The notes beneath the pieces are model-generated. The model was not told the DNA's origin. It searched no databases and saw nothing but the letters and a program-made list of their open reading frames with translations. Below are positions 1 to 9,025 of a DNA stretch of 45,033 nucleotides, piece after piece. Both the position numbers and the translations under genes were made by a program. This DNA is from JBDUDR01 sp040002845 (GTDB taxonomy: Bacteria; Actinomycetota; Actinomycetes; Propionibacteriales; Nocardioidaceae), in contig JBDUDR010000008.1 of the NCBI GenBank assembly GCA_040002845.1, positions 1 to 45,033 of the forward strand, given 5' to 3'. Position 1 is the first letter of the stretch. Every line of letters starts with the position of its first letter.

Positions 1-55
1 ACCTGCGACCTCTGGGTTATGAGCCCAGCGAGCTACCGAACTGCTCCACCCCGCG
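1..55 (-). tRNA. Initiator tRNA-Met (CAT), 3' end beyond window
   Basis: Read on the minus strand, the sequence begins CGCGGGGTGGAGCAG and continues through a D-loop, a CTGGG / CCCAG anticodon stem and the loop CTCATAA with anticodon CAT. The 5' C at position 1 and three consecutive G:C pairs at the base of the anticodon stem are hallmarks of bacterial initiator tRNA. Only the first 55 nt are present, so the T-arm, the 3' acceptor strand and any encoded CCA lie outside the window. Confidence 0.93.
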
Positions 56-67
56 ATGGCGCAGCCA

Positions 68-96
68 AGCGTACGTGGCGGCCATAGGGCAAGCAA
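68..96 (-). promoter_or_regulatory. Putative promoter of the initiator tRNA
   Basis: On the minus strand TTGCTT (91-96) is followed after exactly 17 bp by TACGCT (68-73). This resembles a housekeeping -35/-10 pair, and the predicted transcription start falls about 6 nt before the tRNA 5' end. It lies between the tRNA and the stop of the upstream UPF0182 gene, so the tRNA probably has its own transcription unit. Confidence 0.5.
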
Positions 97-137
97 ATCG
101 ACGACGAACGTGCCCACCGCAGAGCGGCGGCGCCGCG

Positions 138-3098
138 TCAACCGCCTCCAGAGGCCGGCGGAGTTGTGCCGCCGTCTCCCGGGGTCGAGCCGCCCGTCGG
201 CCCGCTCGTTGGCTCGCTCGAGGGCTGGGTCAGCGCCAGCGCCTGCTGGATCAAGGTGTCCATCTCCTGGATGCGCAACGCGTAGGTCGCGAGGTCCTGG
301 TTGGCCAGCGCCGCCTGCGCGGCTTCGTACTTGGCGTTTGCCTGCTGCAGCAGGCTGCGCACCTGGTCGGAGGTCGTACCCCCACCACCAGAGCCACCAC
401 CCCCGCCACCACCGCTGGGCGGCGGCTGGGTCGTACCGGAATTGCTTCCGAGCACCACGGCAAGTGCCTGGTCGAGGGTCGTCCCGGAGCCGACCGTCCC
501 GCCGAATGACGCCAGCACCAGCTGCAGCACGGGGTAGGTCCCCTCCCCCACACCACGTTGCGTGTAGACCGGCTGCACATACAACAGCCCACCCCCCACC
601 GGCAGCGTCAACAGGTTCCCGAACGACGCCCGGGAGCCACTGAGCCGGTACGGCTGCAGCTCCCGCGCGATCGTCTGGTCGGCGTTGAACGCGTTGGCCA
701 TCTGGCCAGGACCGGGGATCGTCGTGGTCCCCGGCAGCTGCAAGATCCGCATCGTGCCGTAGTCGCTGCTGGCAGCATCGGCGTCGACCGACATGAACGC
801 GGCCAGGTTCTGGCGGTTGTTGGGCACGTAGACCGAGGTCAGCGAGAACGCCGGCTCCGTCTGACCCGGCATCTTCACCGACAGGTAGTACGGCGGCTGG
901 GCGATGGTGCCCGCCTCGATCGTCGGGTCCTCCGGCACTCGCCACCGGTCGGTGCCCTGGTAGAACGTGCTCGCATTGGTGACGTGGTACCTCGCCAGAA
1001 TCTCTCGCTGTACCTTGAACAGGTCCTCCGGATAGCGCAGGTGCTCGCGCAGCGCGTCTGGGATCTCGCTCTGCGGCTTCACCACGCCCGGGAAGGCCGA
1101 CATCCACGCCTTCAAGATCGGGTCGTTGGGATCCCACTGATAGAGGGTCACCGAGCCGTCATACGCATCCACGACAGCCTTCACCGAGTTGCGTACGTAG
1201 TTGATGTCAGTGCTGCTCTGGGCCGCCAGCGCCTGGGTGCCGGTCAGGGAGTCGCTGGTGGCCTGCTCCAGCGACTCGCGCTCGGACTGCGGGTAGTTTC
1301 CGGTCGTCGTGTAGGCGTCCACGATCCAGACCAGGTGCCCATCGACGATCGCGGGGTACTGGTCGCCGTCGACGGTCAGCCAGGGGGCGATCTTCTCGAC
1401 CCGCTCGCGAGGTGAGCGATCATAGAGAATCTGCGAGTCGGCGTTCACTCTCCCGGACAGCAAGATGTTGGGCTCGTGGTACTTCATCGCGTACAGCAGC
1501 TGGTGGAACGCGCTGCCGATCGGGACTCCACCGCCACCGTCGTACGTGGTGGTCTTGGTCGCCGAGCCTGCGCTCTCGGTGTCGGGGATGTCCAGCTCGA
1601 TCGGAGCCTGCCCCGGTGGCGCTCCGACTATCGAGTAGCTCGGCTCCAGGTCGCCGAAGTAGACCTGCGGGCGGTAGCTGCCCAGCTGTCCGATCGGCGG
1701 CAGGTCCTGCTCGGACCAGACCGGCTCGCCACTCGGCCCCCTGCGGTTCCCATAGGCGGCGATCATGCCGTTGCCGTGCGTATAGACGGTGTGGTCGTTG
1801 TTCCAGTTCCGCTGGTCGATGGGCAGTCCGTTGAGGTCGACCTCGCGGAGCGCGACCACCATGTCGCTTGGCTGGGGATTGTTCCCGACCTGGTACCGGT
1901 CGACGTCGAGCAAGTCGGGAACCGCGTAGAAGCCACGCACCTGCTGCAGCTGTTCGAAGGCCTGGCGTACCAACATCGGGTCCAGCAGCCGGGTGCCGGG
2001 CAGCGAGTCAGCGTAGGCGCGTAGCTCGGAGGGACCGATATCAGTGACCGCGGCGTAGTCGCTTACCTGCACGTTGGCCACGCCGTACGCCTCGCGGGTC
2101 GCGGTGATGTTCTTCGCGATGTACGGGCCCTCCTTGTCCGGCTCGGAAGGTTTGACCTGGAACTGTTGCACGATCGCCGGATAGATGCCGCCGATCAGGA
2201 TCGCCGAGAGCAGCAGCAGCCCGAAGCCGATCGCCGGCAGCATCCATGTGCGCAGCACGATGTTGGCGAAGAACAGCGAAGCGCAGATCAGCGAGATGAT
2301 CAGCAGGATGTTCTTCGCCGGCATCACGGCGTGCGCGTCGGTGTACGAGACGCCGGTGAACAGCCTGCCGTCGCTGATGGTGAGCCCGTACCGATCGAGC
2401 CAGTACGACACCGCCTTCAGCAGCATGAAGACGCCCAGCAGAGCAGAGACGTGCACCTGAGCGGCGTCGCTGAAGTGCTTTCGGCCCTGGACTGTGATCC
2501 CGCCGTACAGATAGTGCGTGGCGAGTACGCCGAGCAGGCTCAAGATGACGATCGCGAACAGGTACCCGATCACCATCCGATAGAACGGATAGTCGAACAC
2601 ATAGAAGCCGATGTCGCGTCCGAAGAACTGGTCCTTGACGCCGAAGGATCCGCCGTTTCGCCACAGCAGGTACGTCTTCCAGTCCCCCGCTGCGTTGGAG
2701 CCGCCGAACAGCAGCAGGATGGCGGCGAGCCCGATCACGATCCAGCGCTTGAGCGGTTCAACCGCATCCCGGTAGCGGTCTAGGCTCTGCTGCTCGGCAG
2801 ACGCGGGGTGGCTGCGGCTCCGGAACCGGTAAGCGAGGGCGATGTTTCCGGCTACCGACAGCGCGAGTGCCAAACCAAAGACCGCGAACAACATCGTCCG
2901 CGTCTCGAGCAGGGTTGTGTAGACCGAGCGATAGCCCAGGGCGCCGTACCAAAGTCTCTCGGTCCACACGTCGGTGAACACCCCGATGAGCACGACCAGA
3001 CCAATCACGATGCCCAGGGTCGGCAGCAGGGCCTTCGGCCGGCGCCGGGGAAGTGGATCGCGCCCGAAGACCCGTCCCTCACTGAAGATTCCGCTCAC
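138..3098 (-). CDS. UPF0182 family large membrane protein
   Basis: This 986-residue protein matches the UPF0182 (COG1615) family, of which mycobacterial Rv3193c is a member. The N-terminal third carries about seven hydrophobic segments (for example residues 24-42 and 67-90), with the family-typical ERLWYGALGYRSVY stretch between the first two. A large, probably extracytoplasmic domain follows. The C-terminus is low complexity: a glycine run, a helical QA-rich segment around LLQQANAKYEAAQAAL, then a Gly/Pro/Ser/Thr tail. Function is unknown in the family. The GTG start at 3098 is preceded by GAGAGG. It is the last gene of the leftward run from the YlbL-type protease and PPA1309 gene. Confidence 0.92.
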   Translation of the reverse strand: MSGIFSEGRVFGRDPLPRRRPKALLPTLGIVIGLVVLIGVFTDVWTERLWYGALGYRSVYTTLLETRTMLFAVFGLALALSVAGNIALAYRFRSRSHPASAEQQSLDRYRDAVEPLKRWIVIGLAAILLLFGGSNAAGDWKTYLLWRNGGSFGVKDQFFGRDIGFYVFDYPFYRMVIGYLFAIVILSLLGVLATHYLYGGITVQGRKHFSDAAQVHVSALLGVFMLLKAVSYWLDRYGLTISDGRLFTGVSYTDAHAVMPAKNILLIISLICASLFFANIVLRTWMLPAIGFGLLLLSAILIGGIYPAIVQQFQVKPSEPDKEGPYIAKNITATREAYGVANVQVSDYAAVTDIGPSELRAYADSLPGTRLLDPMLVRQAFEQLQQVRGFYAVPDLLDVDRYQVGNNPQPSDMVVALREVDLNGLPIDQRNWNNDHTVYTHGNGMIAAYGNRRGPSGEPVWSEQDLPPIGQLGSYRPQVYFGDLEPSYSIVGAPPGQAPIELDIPDTESAGSATKTTTYDGGGGVPIGSAFHQLLYAMKYHEPNILLSGRVNADSQILYDRSPRERVEKIAPWLTVDGDQYPAIVDGHLVWIVDAYTTTGNYPQSERESLEQATSDSLTGTQALAAQSSTDINYVRNSVKAVVDAYDGSVTLYQWDPNDPILKAWMSAFPGVVKPQSEIPDALREHLRYPEDLFKVQREILARYHVTNASTFYQGTDRWRVPEDPTIEAGTIAQPPYYLSVKMPGQTEPAFSLTSVYVPNNRQNLAAFMSVDADAASSDYGTMRILQLPGTTTIPGPGQMANAFNADQTIARELQPYRLSGSRASFGNLLTLPVGGGLLYVQPVYTQRGVGEGTYPVLQLVLASFGGTVGSGTTLDQALAVVLGSNSGTTQPPPSGGGGGGGSGGGGTTSDQVRSLLQQANAKYEAAQAALANQDLATYALRIQEMDTLIQQALALTQPSSEPTSGPTGGSTPGDGGTTPPASGGG

Positions 3099-3145
3099 GG
3101 CGTTCTCAGCCTCTCATCCCGCTCATCAGCACGGCTCGGCGCACC

Positions 3146-3694
3146 TCAATCCTGCATCGTGGAAGCAAGTATGCGCACCAGATCAGGCATCAACTCGGGA
3201 CCCTCGACTATCGCATCGTCAAGGGACCGGATGCGCAGCACACAGTGCGCCCGACCGTCACGGAGGACGCCGGCGGCCATCCGTACGTCTTGACGGTCAG
3301 GATGAGTGGCGGCGTACCGCGCGGCCTGCTGGGGGTCGGTCGGGACGTGGCGTTCCGCAGCCGGGGACAGTACGACTCGCTCGAGCACCACCGCCGCACC
3401 CACCACCTCTGCCGGCCATCCCACCTGCTCTAGTGACTTTTCGAACGACTGACCCGATGCCAATGGTTCCTGAGTCACCGGGGTCAGCGAGCCTGCGGCA
3501 GTTCCCGTGTCGAGACCCATGCTGACCGCGAGCTGCGGCTCCTTGGCGAGCAGCTGGTCGGTTGGCACCAATGCGTAGAGCGCTGCAGGTCGATCCCAAC
3601 CGGCGGCGGCCGCGTGTGCCTCAACCTCTCGGACGGCAGCTGACAGCGGACCGCTGTCGCGTCTACTGGGCTCCGACTCAGATCTGTCAGCCAT
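3146..3694 (-). CDS. PPA1309 family protein
   Basis: This 182-residue cytoplasmic protein resembles the actinobacterial PPA1309 family: an N-terminal segment PLSAAVREVEAHAAAAGWD, then LYALVPTDQLLAKEPQLA, and a C-terminal segment with GRAHCVLRIRSLDD. No catalytic motif is visible and no function is known. The ATG sits one base after the stop of the YlbL-type protease gene (TGA-C-ATG), so the two are almost certainly cotranscribed and translationally coupled. The neighbouring UPF0182 gene starts 47 bp downstream. Confidence 0.85.
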   Translation of the reverse strand: MADRSESEPSRRDSGPLSAAVREVEAHAAAAGWDRPAALYALVPTDQLLAKEPQLAVSMGLDTGTAAGSLTPVTQEPLASGQSFEKSLEQVGWPAEVVGAAVVLERVVLSPAAERHVPTDPQQAARYAATHPDRQDVRMAAGVLRDGRAHCVLRIRSLDDAIVEGPELMPDLVRILASTMQD

Positions 3695-3695
3695 G

Positions 3696-4748
3696 TCAAC
3701 AGTGCGGGACAGCCGCTTGTGGGTTGGCGGCCAGGGCCTCCAGCGAGGTCACCGCGCCATGCAGTGTCGAGACCTTGACCAGCTGGATCGACGAGGTCTC
3801 GACGTTGGCGTCGAGGGCCTCGGCGCAGTTCGGTGCTGGCACCAGGAACACGGACGCGCCGCTGTTCTCGGCGCCCACGATCTTCTGCGCGATCCCACCG
3901 ATCGCGGCGACAGTTCCGTCGTCACTGATCTCGCCCGTACCCGCGACCGTGGCGCCTCCGGTGAGTGAGCCGGGCGTCAGCTTGTCGTAGATCGCAAGCG
4001 CAAAGATGGTCCCGGCGCTCGGTCCCCCGATGCCGGAGCCGATGTCGACCTTGACGTCGAAGGGGAGGTCATAAGTGGGGGAGATCACGATCCCGACGAC
4101 CGCATGCGCCGGATCGTCCGGGTCGGCCTTGGTGGACATGTCAAGGGTCACCCGGTTGCCATCGCGCTCGACGACAAACGTCGCCTGGTCGCCGGGAGAC
4201 AGCCCGCTCATCGCGTGGGAGACGTCGTCGAGCTTCTTCACGACCTCGTCGTTGACTCGCAGCAGCACGTCACCGGCCTTCAGCTTGCCCGACGCGGGGG
4301 CATCGGCATTGACACTGGCGACGACGACTCTTCGTGCGACTGGTATCCCCAGCTCCGTAAGGGCGGCGGCGACCGCGTTCTGCTGGGATCCACGCATCTG
4401 CTGGACGTTCTGCTGCTGGACCTTTTCCACCGACTCGTTCGGCGGGTAGACCACGTCACTGGGCAGCAGCGCCCGGTCCGGGTCGAACCAGGCCCGAATG
4501 GCCTCCGGCAGCCGGATGTTCACCCCTGGCGGTGTGACCGAAACGGTCGTCAGGTCGAGCGCTCCCTGCGTGGGGTATGTCTTGTGTCCCGAGATCTGGA
4601 TGATCTGATGGCCGCCGAGCTCGCCGAGGGTGTTCTCAGTCGGACCCGGACTCATCGTGACGAAAGGGACGGGTTCCAGCATCGCCAGCGCCAGCGTGGC
4701 GACCAGCAGAATGCCCGCCAAGGTGAGCGAGGCACTCCGCCGTGTCAT
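3696..4748 (-). CDS. YlbL-type membrane-anchored Lon-like protease with PDZ domain
   Basis: The protein has 350 residues from the ATG at 4748. An N-terminal membrane anchor (about residues 7-25) is followed by a PDZ domain around residues 137-205 and a Lon-type (S16) proteolytic domain. The expected catalytic dyad is visible: Ser244 in GIGGPSAGT and Lys289 in GGIAQKIVGA. Homologues such as Rv3194c and B. subtilis YlbL are membrane-bound serine proteases whose substrates are mostly undefined. An in-frame ATG 75 bp upstream exists, but the chosen start places the signal anchor at the N-terminus and has a GAGAGG element upstream. The gene is coupled to the PPA1309 gene. Confidence 0.9.
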   Translation of the reverse strand: MTRRSASLTLAGILLVATLALAMLEPVPFVTMSPGPTENTLGELGGHQIIQISGHKTYPTQGALDLTTVSVTPPGVNIRLPEAIRAWFDPDRALLPSDVVYPPNESVEKVQQQNVQQMRGSQQNAVAAALTELGIPVARRVVVASVNADAPASGKLKAGDVLLRVNDEVVKKLDDVSHAMSGLSPGDQATFVVERDGNRVTLDMSTKADPDDPAHAVVGIVISPTYDLPFDVKVDIGSGIGGPSAGTIFALAIYDKLTPGSLTGGATVAGTGEISDDGTVAAIGGIAQKIVGAENSGASVFLVPAPNCAEALDANVETSSIQLVKVSTLHGAVTSLEALAANPQAAVPHC

Positions 4749-4771
4749 GGCGCCCACCCTCTCACCCCTGG

Positions 4772-5074
4772 TCAGGTGCGCATCCTGCGGGTGTTTGGGC
4801 GCGGTGGACCGCCTGGGCGCCACCGAGGATGCTCGGCCGGGTCAGGTTCGGGCTTGGGGCGGAGCGCCACACCAGCGACAGGTTCGGTTTGCTGGCGTAC
4901 GACCGCGCGGGCGCGATCCGGAAGTGGGCGGCGCAAGGCATCGGTGAACCTGTCGTAGGCGTCGGAGGACTGGTCGGGCCGCAGCGGCTGCCGAGGTCGA
5001 CCCGCCCAGGTGGCCCAGAGCATCGCCAGCACTGTAGCTGTCACCGGGGCAGCCAGCCACCACAAGATCGTCAC
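4772..5074 (-). CDS. Small single-pass membrane protein, actinobacterial hypothetical
   Basis: This is a 100-residue protein with one N-terminal membrane segment (ILWWLAAPVTATVLAMLWATW) followed by a basic, proline-rich cytoplasmic tail ending PRPNTRRMRT. The GTG start at 5074 is supported by an AAGGAG element 8 nt upstream. A TAGGCT -10 box lies at 5128-5133 on the same strand, about 50 bp above the start. The gene lies between moaE and the YlbL-type protease and is transcribed with them. I do not recognise a function. Confidence 0.72.
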   Translation of the reverse strand: MTILWWLAAPVTATVLAMLWATWAGRPRQPLRPDQSSDAYDRFTDALRRPLPDRARAVVRQQTEPVAGVALRPKPEPDPAEHPRWRPGGPPRPNTRRMRT

Positions 5075-5184
5075 GACGAGGCTCCTTCCGTACGTGGCCG
5101 CACGTGGACAATTTGGGTGCTCCAGCCAGCCTAGGTCGACAGCCCCGTTCATCGCGTTTTGGCGGATGGGTGTCGCCGACGGAT

Positions 5185-5610
5185 CTACGGCGTGCCCACC
5201 CACTCGTCGCCTCCATCGCGGAAGATCTGGTGCTTCCAGATCGGCAAGGTCGCCTTGAGGGTGTCGATGAGCTGTTGGCAGGCCGCGAAGGCGTCGCCCC
5301 GGTGACCGCTGGACACGGCGACGATCACCGCGATGTCCCCGATCTCGAGGTCCCCGACCCGGTGCAACGCGCTCAACGCCCGAATGGGATGGGTTTCGGC
5401 GACCGCCTCAGCGACCTCGCGCAACCGCTCGATCGCGCTTGGATGGGCGGTGTACCCCAGCCCGGCCACCGCCCGGCCCCGGTCCTCGCCACGGACCGTG
5501 CCGATGAACACGTCCACCGCACCGGCGCGCTCGTCGAGCACGGCCGCATAGACCTCGTCGACCGAGAGCGGCTCTTCGCGGATGTCGAGCAGTCTGATGA
5601 CGTCGCTCAC
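5185..5610 (-). CDS. moaE: Molybdopterin synthase catalytic subunit MoaE
   Basis: MoaE, with thiocarboxylated MoaD, inserts the dithiolene sulfurs into precursor Z (cPMP) to form molybdopterin in the cytoplasm. The 141-residue protein has the family landmarks: FIGTVR at 36-41, HRVG at 83-86, SGHR at 101-104, Lys119 and the PIWK segment (123-126). The usual PIWKKE ending reads PIWKHQ here. No moaD is in the window, although the sulfur carrier activator MoeZ is encoded at 26.7 kb. The GTG at 5610 lies 7 nt after a TAGGCT box, suggesting a leaderless mRNA. A longer upstream reading frame exists but has no family support. Confidence 0.93.
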   Translation of the reverse strand: MSDVIRLLDIREEPLSVDEVYAAVLDERAGAVDVFIGTVRGEDRGRAVAGLGYTAHPSAIERLREVAEAVAETHPIRALSALHRVGDLEIGDIAVIVAVSSGHRGDAFAACQQLIDTLKATLPIWKHQIFRDGGDEWVGTP

Positions 5611-5617
5611 CTCAGGC

Positions 5618-5623
5618 AGCCTA
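5618..5623 (-). promoter_or_regulatory. Putative -10 box (TAGGCT) for leaderless moaE
   Basis: TAGGCT on the minus strand ends 7 nt before the moaE GTG, placing the transcription start at or next to the start codon. The -35 region is not convincing. Identical TAGGCT boxes precede the LigD-type polymerase gene and the DUF3107 gene. Confidence 0.42.
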
Positions 5624-5752
5624 GTCGGCCGCGCGGTCCCCCTGCGGTCGCTTGCGCCGTGGGCGAACGATCCGCGGTGTCTTCGGCCCCTTTGGCGGTT
5701 CGAAGTACGTTTGTCTGTGTGACCACCAGAAGCGGAGCCCTTGGAGGACTCG

Positions 5753-7156
5753 ATGAGCGACGTTGATCGCCCGGACCCCTCCCCCGACGACGGCCGGGAC
5801 GAGTCACGTCCCGGTGGTGAGCCTGGTCCGGGCTCCCGGCCGAACCCGTTCGCAGGCACCCCGTTGGAGCAGCTGATGTCGGCGTTCACGTCGGGTCAAG
5901 GGGCGCTGCCTGACCTCAACGCCTTGATGGCGCAGATGCAGCGCGTCTTCGCAGGCCACGATGGCTCCGTCAACTGGGAGCTCGCCAAGGACGTCGCACG
6001 CTCAGCGGTCGCCCAGACCAAGGATCCGACGCCGAGCGCGGTGGATCGTACAGCCGTCGATGATGCCGTGAGACTGGCCGAGCTGTGGTTGGACACGGGA
6101 ACCGGTTTCCCGTCCGCCACAACTCAGGCCGAGGCGTGGAGCCGCGCCGAGTGGGTCGAGGCAACGATGCCGGTATGGGAGCGACTGGTGGAGCCGGTCG
6201 CAGGCAGCGTGGTGGCGGCGATGGGAAAGGCCGTTCCCAGTGAGACCCAAGCGATGGCCGCACCCCTGATGACCATGCTCAGCCAGGCCGGAGGTGCGAT
6301 GTTCGGTTCGCAGGTCGGTCAGGCGGTAGGGGGGTTGGCAACGGAGGTCTTCACAGCGAGCGAGATAGGGCTTCCGCTCGGGCCGGCGGGCCGAGCCGCG
6401 ATCCTGCCGGCCAACGCCCGCGAGTTCGGCGAGGGCCTCGGGCTGGACGAGTCGGACGTGCTGCTGTACCTGGCGCTGCGAGAATGTGCGGCGCAACGAC
6501 TCTTCAATCATGTGCCGTGGCTGCAGTCGCACCTGTTCGGTGCGGTCGAGGAGTTCGGACGCGGCATCACCATCGACCTCAGCGCCATCGAACAGGCCAT
6601 CGGCGACGTCGACCCGGCCAACCCCGAGGCTTTGCAAGACGCCCTGAACGGCGGGCTGTTCGAGCCGCGACAGACACCGGGGCAGCAGGCCGCACTCGTC
6701 AGGCTCGAGACCGCACTCGCCCTGGTCGAGGGATGGGTCGACGACGTGGTCGGTCAGGCTACCGACGGCCGGATGCCGGCCGCCGGTCCACTACACGAGG
6801 CGATCCGACGGCGGCGCGCCAGCGGCGGACCCGCCGAACAGACGTTCTCTGCTCTCGTCGGCCTCCAGCTTCGGCCACGCAGGTTGCGCGATGCCGCCAC
6901 GTTGTGGGGTGCCGTGCGATCGAAGCACGGAGTCGAGGCGCGCGACGCGGTTTGGGCACATCCCGACCTGCTGCCCAGCCCCTCCGATCTCGACGACCCG
7001 CTCGGCTTCGCCCAGGCAGATCCGCCCGAGCAAGAGATGAGTGACGCGGCGTTCGACGCTGCACTTGCCGATCTGTTGGAGCAGCCTGACGACGAGTCGA
7101 GTCTGCCGGACCCGCCTGTCGACGAGCCTGATGACAGCGCCGAAGGGTCCCGTTGA
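5753..7156 (+). CDS. DUF2342 family zincin-like protein (Rv3195 family)
   Basis: The 467-residue protein resembles the Zincin_2/DUF2342 family, commonly annotated as zinc-dependent metalloprotease or putative hydrolase. Its recognisable core is AILPANAREFGEGLGL, ESDVLLYLALREC and RLFNHVPWLQSHLFGAVEEF. An acidic, disordered N-terminus (DRPDPSPDDGRDESR) and an acidic C-terminal tail flank the helical core. No HExxH motif is present; the segment that in relatives (as I recall) reads REAAHxRLF is RECAAQRLF here, so one presumed metal-binding His may be missing. The ATG at 5753 follows GGAGG with good spacing. The stop overlaps the TTG start of the NUDIX gene. Confidence 0.86.
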   Translation: MSDVDRPDPSPDDGRDESRPGGEPGPGSRPNPFAGTPLEQLMSAFTSGQGALPDLNALMAQMQRVFAGHDGSVNWELAKDVARSAVAQTKDPTPSAVDRTAVDDAVRLAELWLDTGTGFPSATTQAEAWSRAEWVEATMPVWERLVEPVAGSVVAAMGKAVPSETQAMAAPLMTMLSQAGGAMFGSQVGQAVGGLATEVFTASEIGLPLGPAGRAAILPANAREFGEGLGLDESDVLLYLALRECAAQRLFNHVPWLQSHLFGAVEEFGRGITIDLSAIEQAIGDVDPANPEALQDALNGGLFEPRQTPGQQAALVRLETALALVEGWVDDVVGQATDGRMPAAGPLHEAIRRRRASGGPAEQTFSALVGLQLRPRRLRDAATLWGAVRSKHGVEARDAVWAHPDLLPSPSDLDDPLGFAQADPPEQEMSDAAFDAALADLLEQPDDESSLPDPPVDEPDDSAEGSR

Positions 7157-7707
7157 GCCTGCGCTCCGACGCGCTGCGCGTGCTCCAGGCATGGTCTCCG
7201 CCAGACTCCGCGCAGGCTGCGATGCGCAACCTGTATGTCGAACACCTGCATGCGCACAGCGACGCGATGTGGCGCGAATGTCGTGATCATTTGACTGCCA
7301 GCTCGCTGATCTGCGACTCAGACGGCGGGCGCGTACTGCTCACGCTGCACTCCCGGGCCAAACTGTGGCTGCAGACCGGCGGTCATTGCGAGCGCGGCGA
7401 CGTTTCACTCGCGGCGGCTGCGCTGCGTGAAGCCAGCGAGGAGTCGGGTATCGCGGCACTCCAGGTCAATGGCGGGCCCCTGCAGCTGTCCCGGCATCGA
7501 GTGCCGTTCTGCGGCGAGGTGCAACCGGCGTTCCACCTCGATGTGCAGTACGCGGTGATCGCACCGCCCGGCGTGGTCGAGGTGATCAGCCCGGAGTCCG
7601 ACGACCTCCGCTGGTTTGAGCTTGACGCGCTGCCTAACCGGACGGATCAGACAGTGCGCGACCTGGTCGCGCGGATGCGGCAGAGGCTTGCCGCGGATCG
7701 GCCCTAA
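7153..7707 (+). CDS. NUDIX hydrolase
   Basis: This 184-residue NUDIX-fold protein carries a recognisable box, GGHCERGDVSLAAA followed by LREASEESGI, which keeps the REUxEExGU metal-binding half. The first glutamate position is altered, as in several actinobacterial members I recall. An N-terminal helical region precedes the fold. Such enzymes hydrolyse nucleoside diphosphates linked to another moiety; the substrate cannot be told from sequence. The TTG start overlaps the stop of the DUF2342 gene, so translation is probably coupled. It meets the next gene convergently with a 4-bp overlap. Confidence 0.88.
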   Translation: MSLRSDALRVLQAWSPPDSAQAAMRNLYVEHLHAHSDAMWRECRDHLTASSLICDSDGGRVLLTLHSRAKLWLQTGGHCERGDVSLAAAALREASEESGIAALQVNGGPLQLSRHRVPFCGEVQPAFHLDVQYAVIAPPGVVEVISPESDDLRWFELDALPNRTDQTVRDLVARMRQRLAADRP

Positions 7708-8333
7708 CCACCGTCAAGACCGGTCTGCTCGAGCAGCTCGCGAGTCGACTCCCAGCCCTCCAGCCCGGGGTCAAGAAACGCAACGGCGCTCGGCTCCGAG
7801 AGTCGGTGCCACCCTGGCGTGGTCGCCAGCGCACCGCGGCGAGGAGCAGCCGCGGCGAGTCGGTCGAGGAGTCCGGTGTCGTCGAGGCCCAGGTCGACAT
7901 CAGACAGCCATGGCGCCAGCGGCAGGTTAGCCGCCAAGGCAACAGCGCCTCTCCGCTGACACGGCGAGACGGCAAGGTCGGCGCGGCCAAGTGCACGAAA
8001 CAGCTTTCCGACGGCCAGGGCGGGCAGATCAGGTGCGTCGGCGCTGAGCACGGCAGACTGTGCCGCGCCGAGCTCAGCCAGTCGCGCGAAGACCTCACGG
8101 ACATCGCCGGTTGGAATCACTTCTGCGCCGGACCAGAGCAACGACGCCGCGGATCCTGCGTGTTCGGGTGGGCACGCGATCGTCGCGCGTACGAGGTTCA
8201 GTCCGGCCGCAACTTCGTAGGTGTCCTCCAGATTGGCCAGGGCGAACGCAAGGGGGTCGATCCCGGGAGGGGCTCCCCGGCCGTCCATAGACGCGGCCAA
8301 CACAACTACCCAACGCTCCGGCTGTTCGCTCAC
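7704..8333 (-). CDS. GT-A-fold (DUF2064-like) protein
   Basis: This 209-residue protein looks like a DUF2064/TIGR04282-type GT-A fold protein, distantly related to MobA-like nucleotidyltransferases. The best landmark is VLSADAPDLPALAVGKL, which corresponds to the usual S-D-x-P-D-L-P segment at the nucleotide/metal site, followed by AVSPCQRRGAVALAANLP. The classical N-terminal glycine-rich loop is weak. Its GTG overlaps the stop of the upstream YgjP-like protease gene (GTGA), indicating a two-gene operon. The substrate is unknown; assignment to a named enzyme would be guesswork. Confidence 0.6.
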   Translation of the reverse strand: MSEQPERWVVVLAASMDGRGAPPGIDPLAFALANLEDTYEVAAGLNLVRATIACPPEHAGSAASLLWSGAEVIPTGDVREVFARLAELGAAQSAVLSADAPDLPALAVGKLFRALGRADLAVSPCQRRGAVALAANLPLAPWLSDVDLGLDDTGLLDRLAAAAPRRGALATTPGWHRLSEPSAVAFLDPGLEGWESTRELLEQTGLDGG

Positions 8334-9025
8334 TGCGCCCGACTCGAGTCGAACGGCAGCTGGTCCTGATCTGGAGCCGACCTGCGCCGTTTGCGCTTTC
8401 GAGCCGGCTGCTCTCGGTCCGGCGAGTGACGGACCGTCTCGTCCTGGTCGCGGTCAGGTCGGCCGGGCTCGAGTTGGTCTGGCGAGTCAACCGTGTCATC
8501 GGCAAGAGGCAGACCCGCGGCATGCGCGATGCCCTCCAGATAGCCACGCGCGCGCTCCGTCTTGGGAAACGCCGCCACCATTGACCAGAACGTGTCCGTG
8601 TGCCCTGCTTCCAGGAGGTGGGCCAGCTCATGCACGAGCACGTAGTCGACCACCCATTGCGGCATCCCCTGCAGTCGCGTGGAGAGCCGAACACTTGCGT
8701 CTGCCGGTGTGCACGAGCCCCAGCGGGTGTTCTGGTTGGTCACCCAGCGCACGGAGGTAGGCTTTGCCCTGCCGTCGAGGTAGCGCTCAGAGAGATCTCG
8801 CGCCCGCTCCAGTAGAGCCGCATCATTGGGCCGGCGCCGCCGATCCTGGCGCTGCAAGCGCTCGAGCATGGCGCTGACCCAATGGCGCTCTTCGGCCTTG
8901 GACATGCGGGCCGGAATCAGCACGATGATCTTGCCGCCTTCGCGATAAGCAGCCACCGTGCGACGCCGCCGGCGGCTGCGGCGCACCTCGACGACGGGAG
9001 CGATCTCGGTGTCCGGCTCGGCCAT
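8330..9025 (-). CDS. YgjP-like / M48 family metallopeptidase
   Basis: The 231-residue protein has the YgjP/WLM (PF01863) signature: NTRWGSC, then VLVHELAHLLEAGH, in which HELAH and the downstream His would bind zinc and Glu is catalytic. A basic N-terminal region (RRSRRRRRTV) and an Arg/Lys-rich tail flank the catalytic domain. No membrane segment is visible, so a cytoplasmic minigluzincin is expected. A longer frame extends upstream to 9349, but that part lies in the DnaA-box-like region and is not family-like. The ATG at 9025 is 6 nt after a TACGTT box, consistent with leaderless expression. The stop overlaps the GT-A-like gene. Confidence 0.86.
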   Translation of the reverse strand: MAEPDTEIAPVVEVRRSRRRRRTVAAYREGGKIIVLIPARMSKAEERHWVSAMLERLQRQDRRRRPNDAALLERARDLSERYLDGRAKPTSVRWVTNQNTRWGSCTPADASVRLSTRLQGMPQWVVDYVLVHELAHLLEAGHTDTFWSMVAAFPKTERARGYLEGIAHAAGLPLADDTVDSPDQLEPGRPDRDQDETVRHSPDREQPARKRKRRRSAPDQDQLPFDSSRAQ

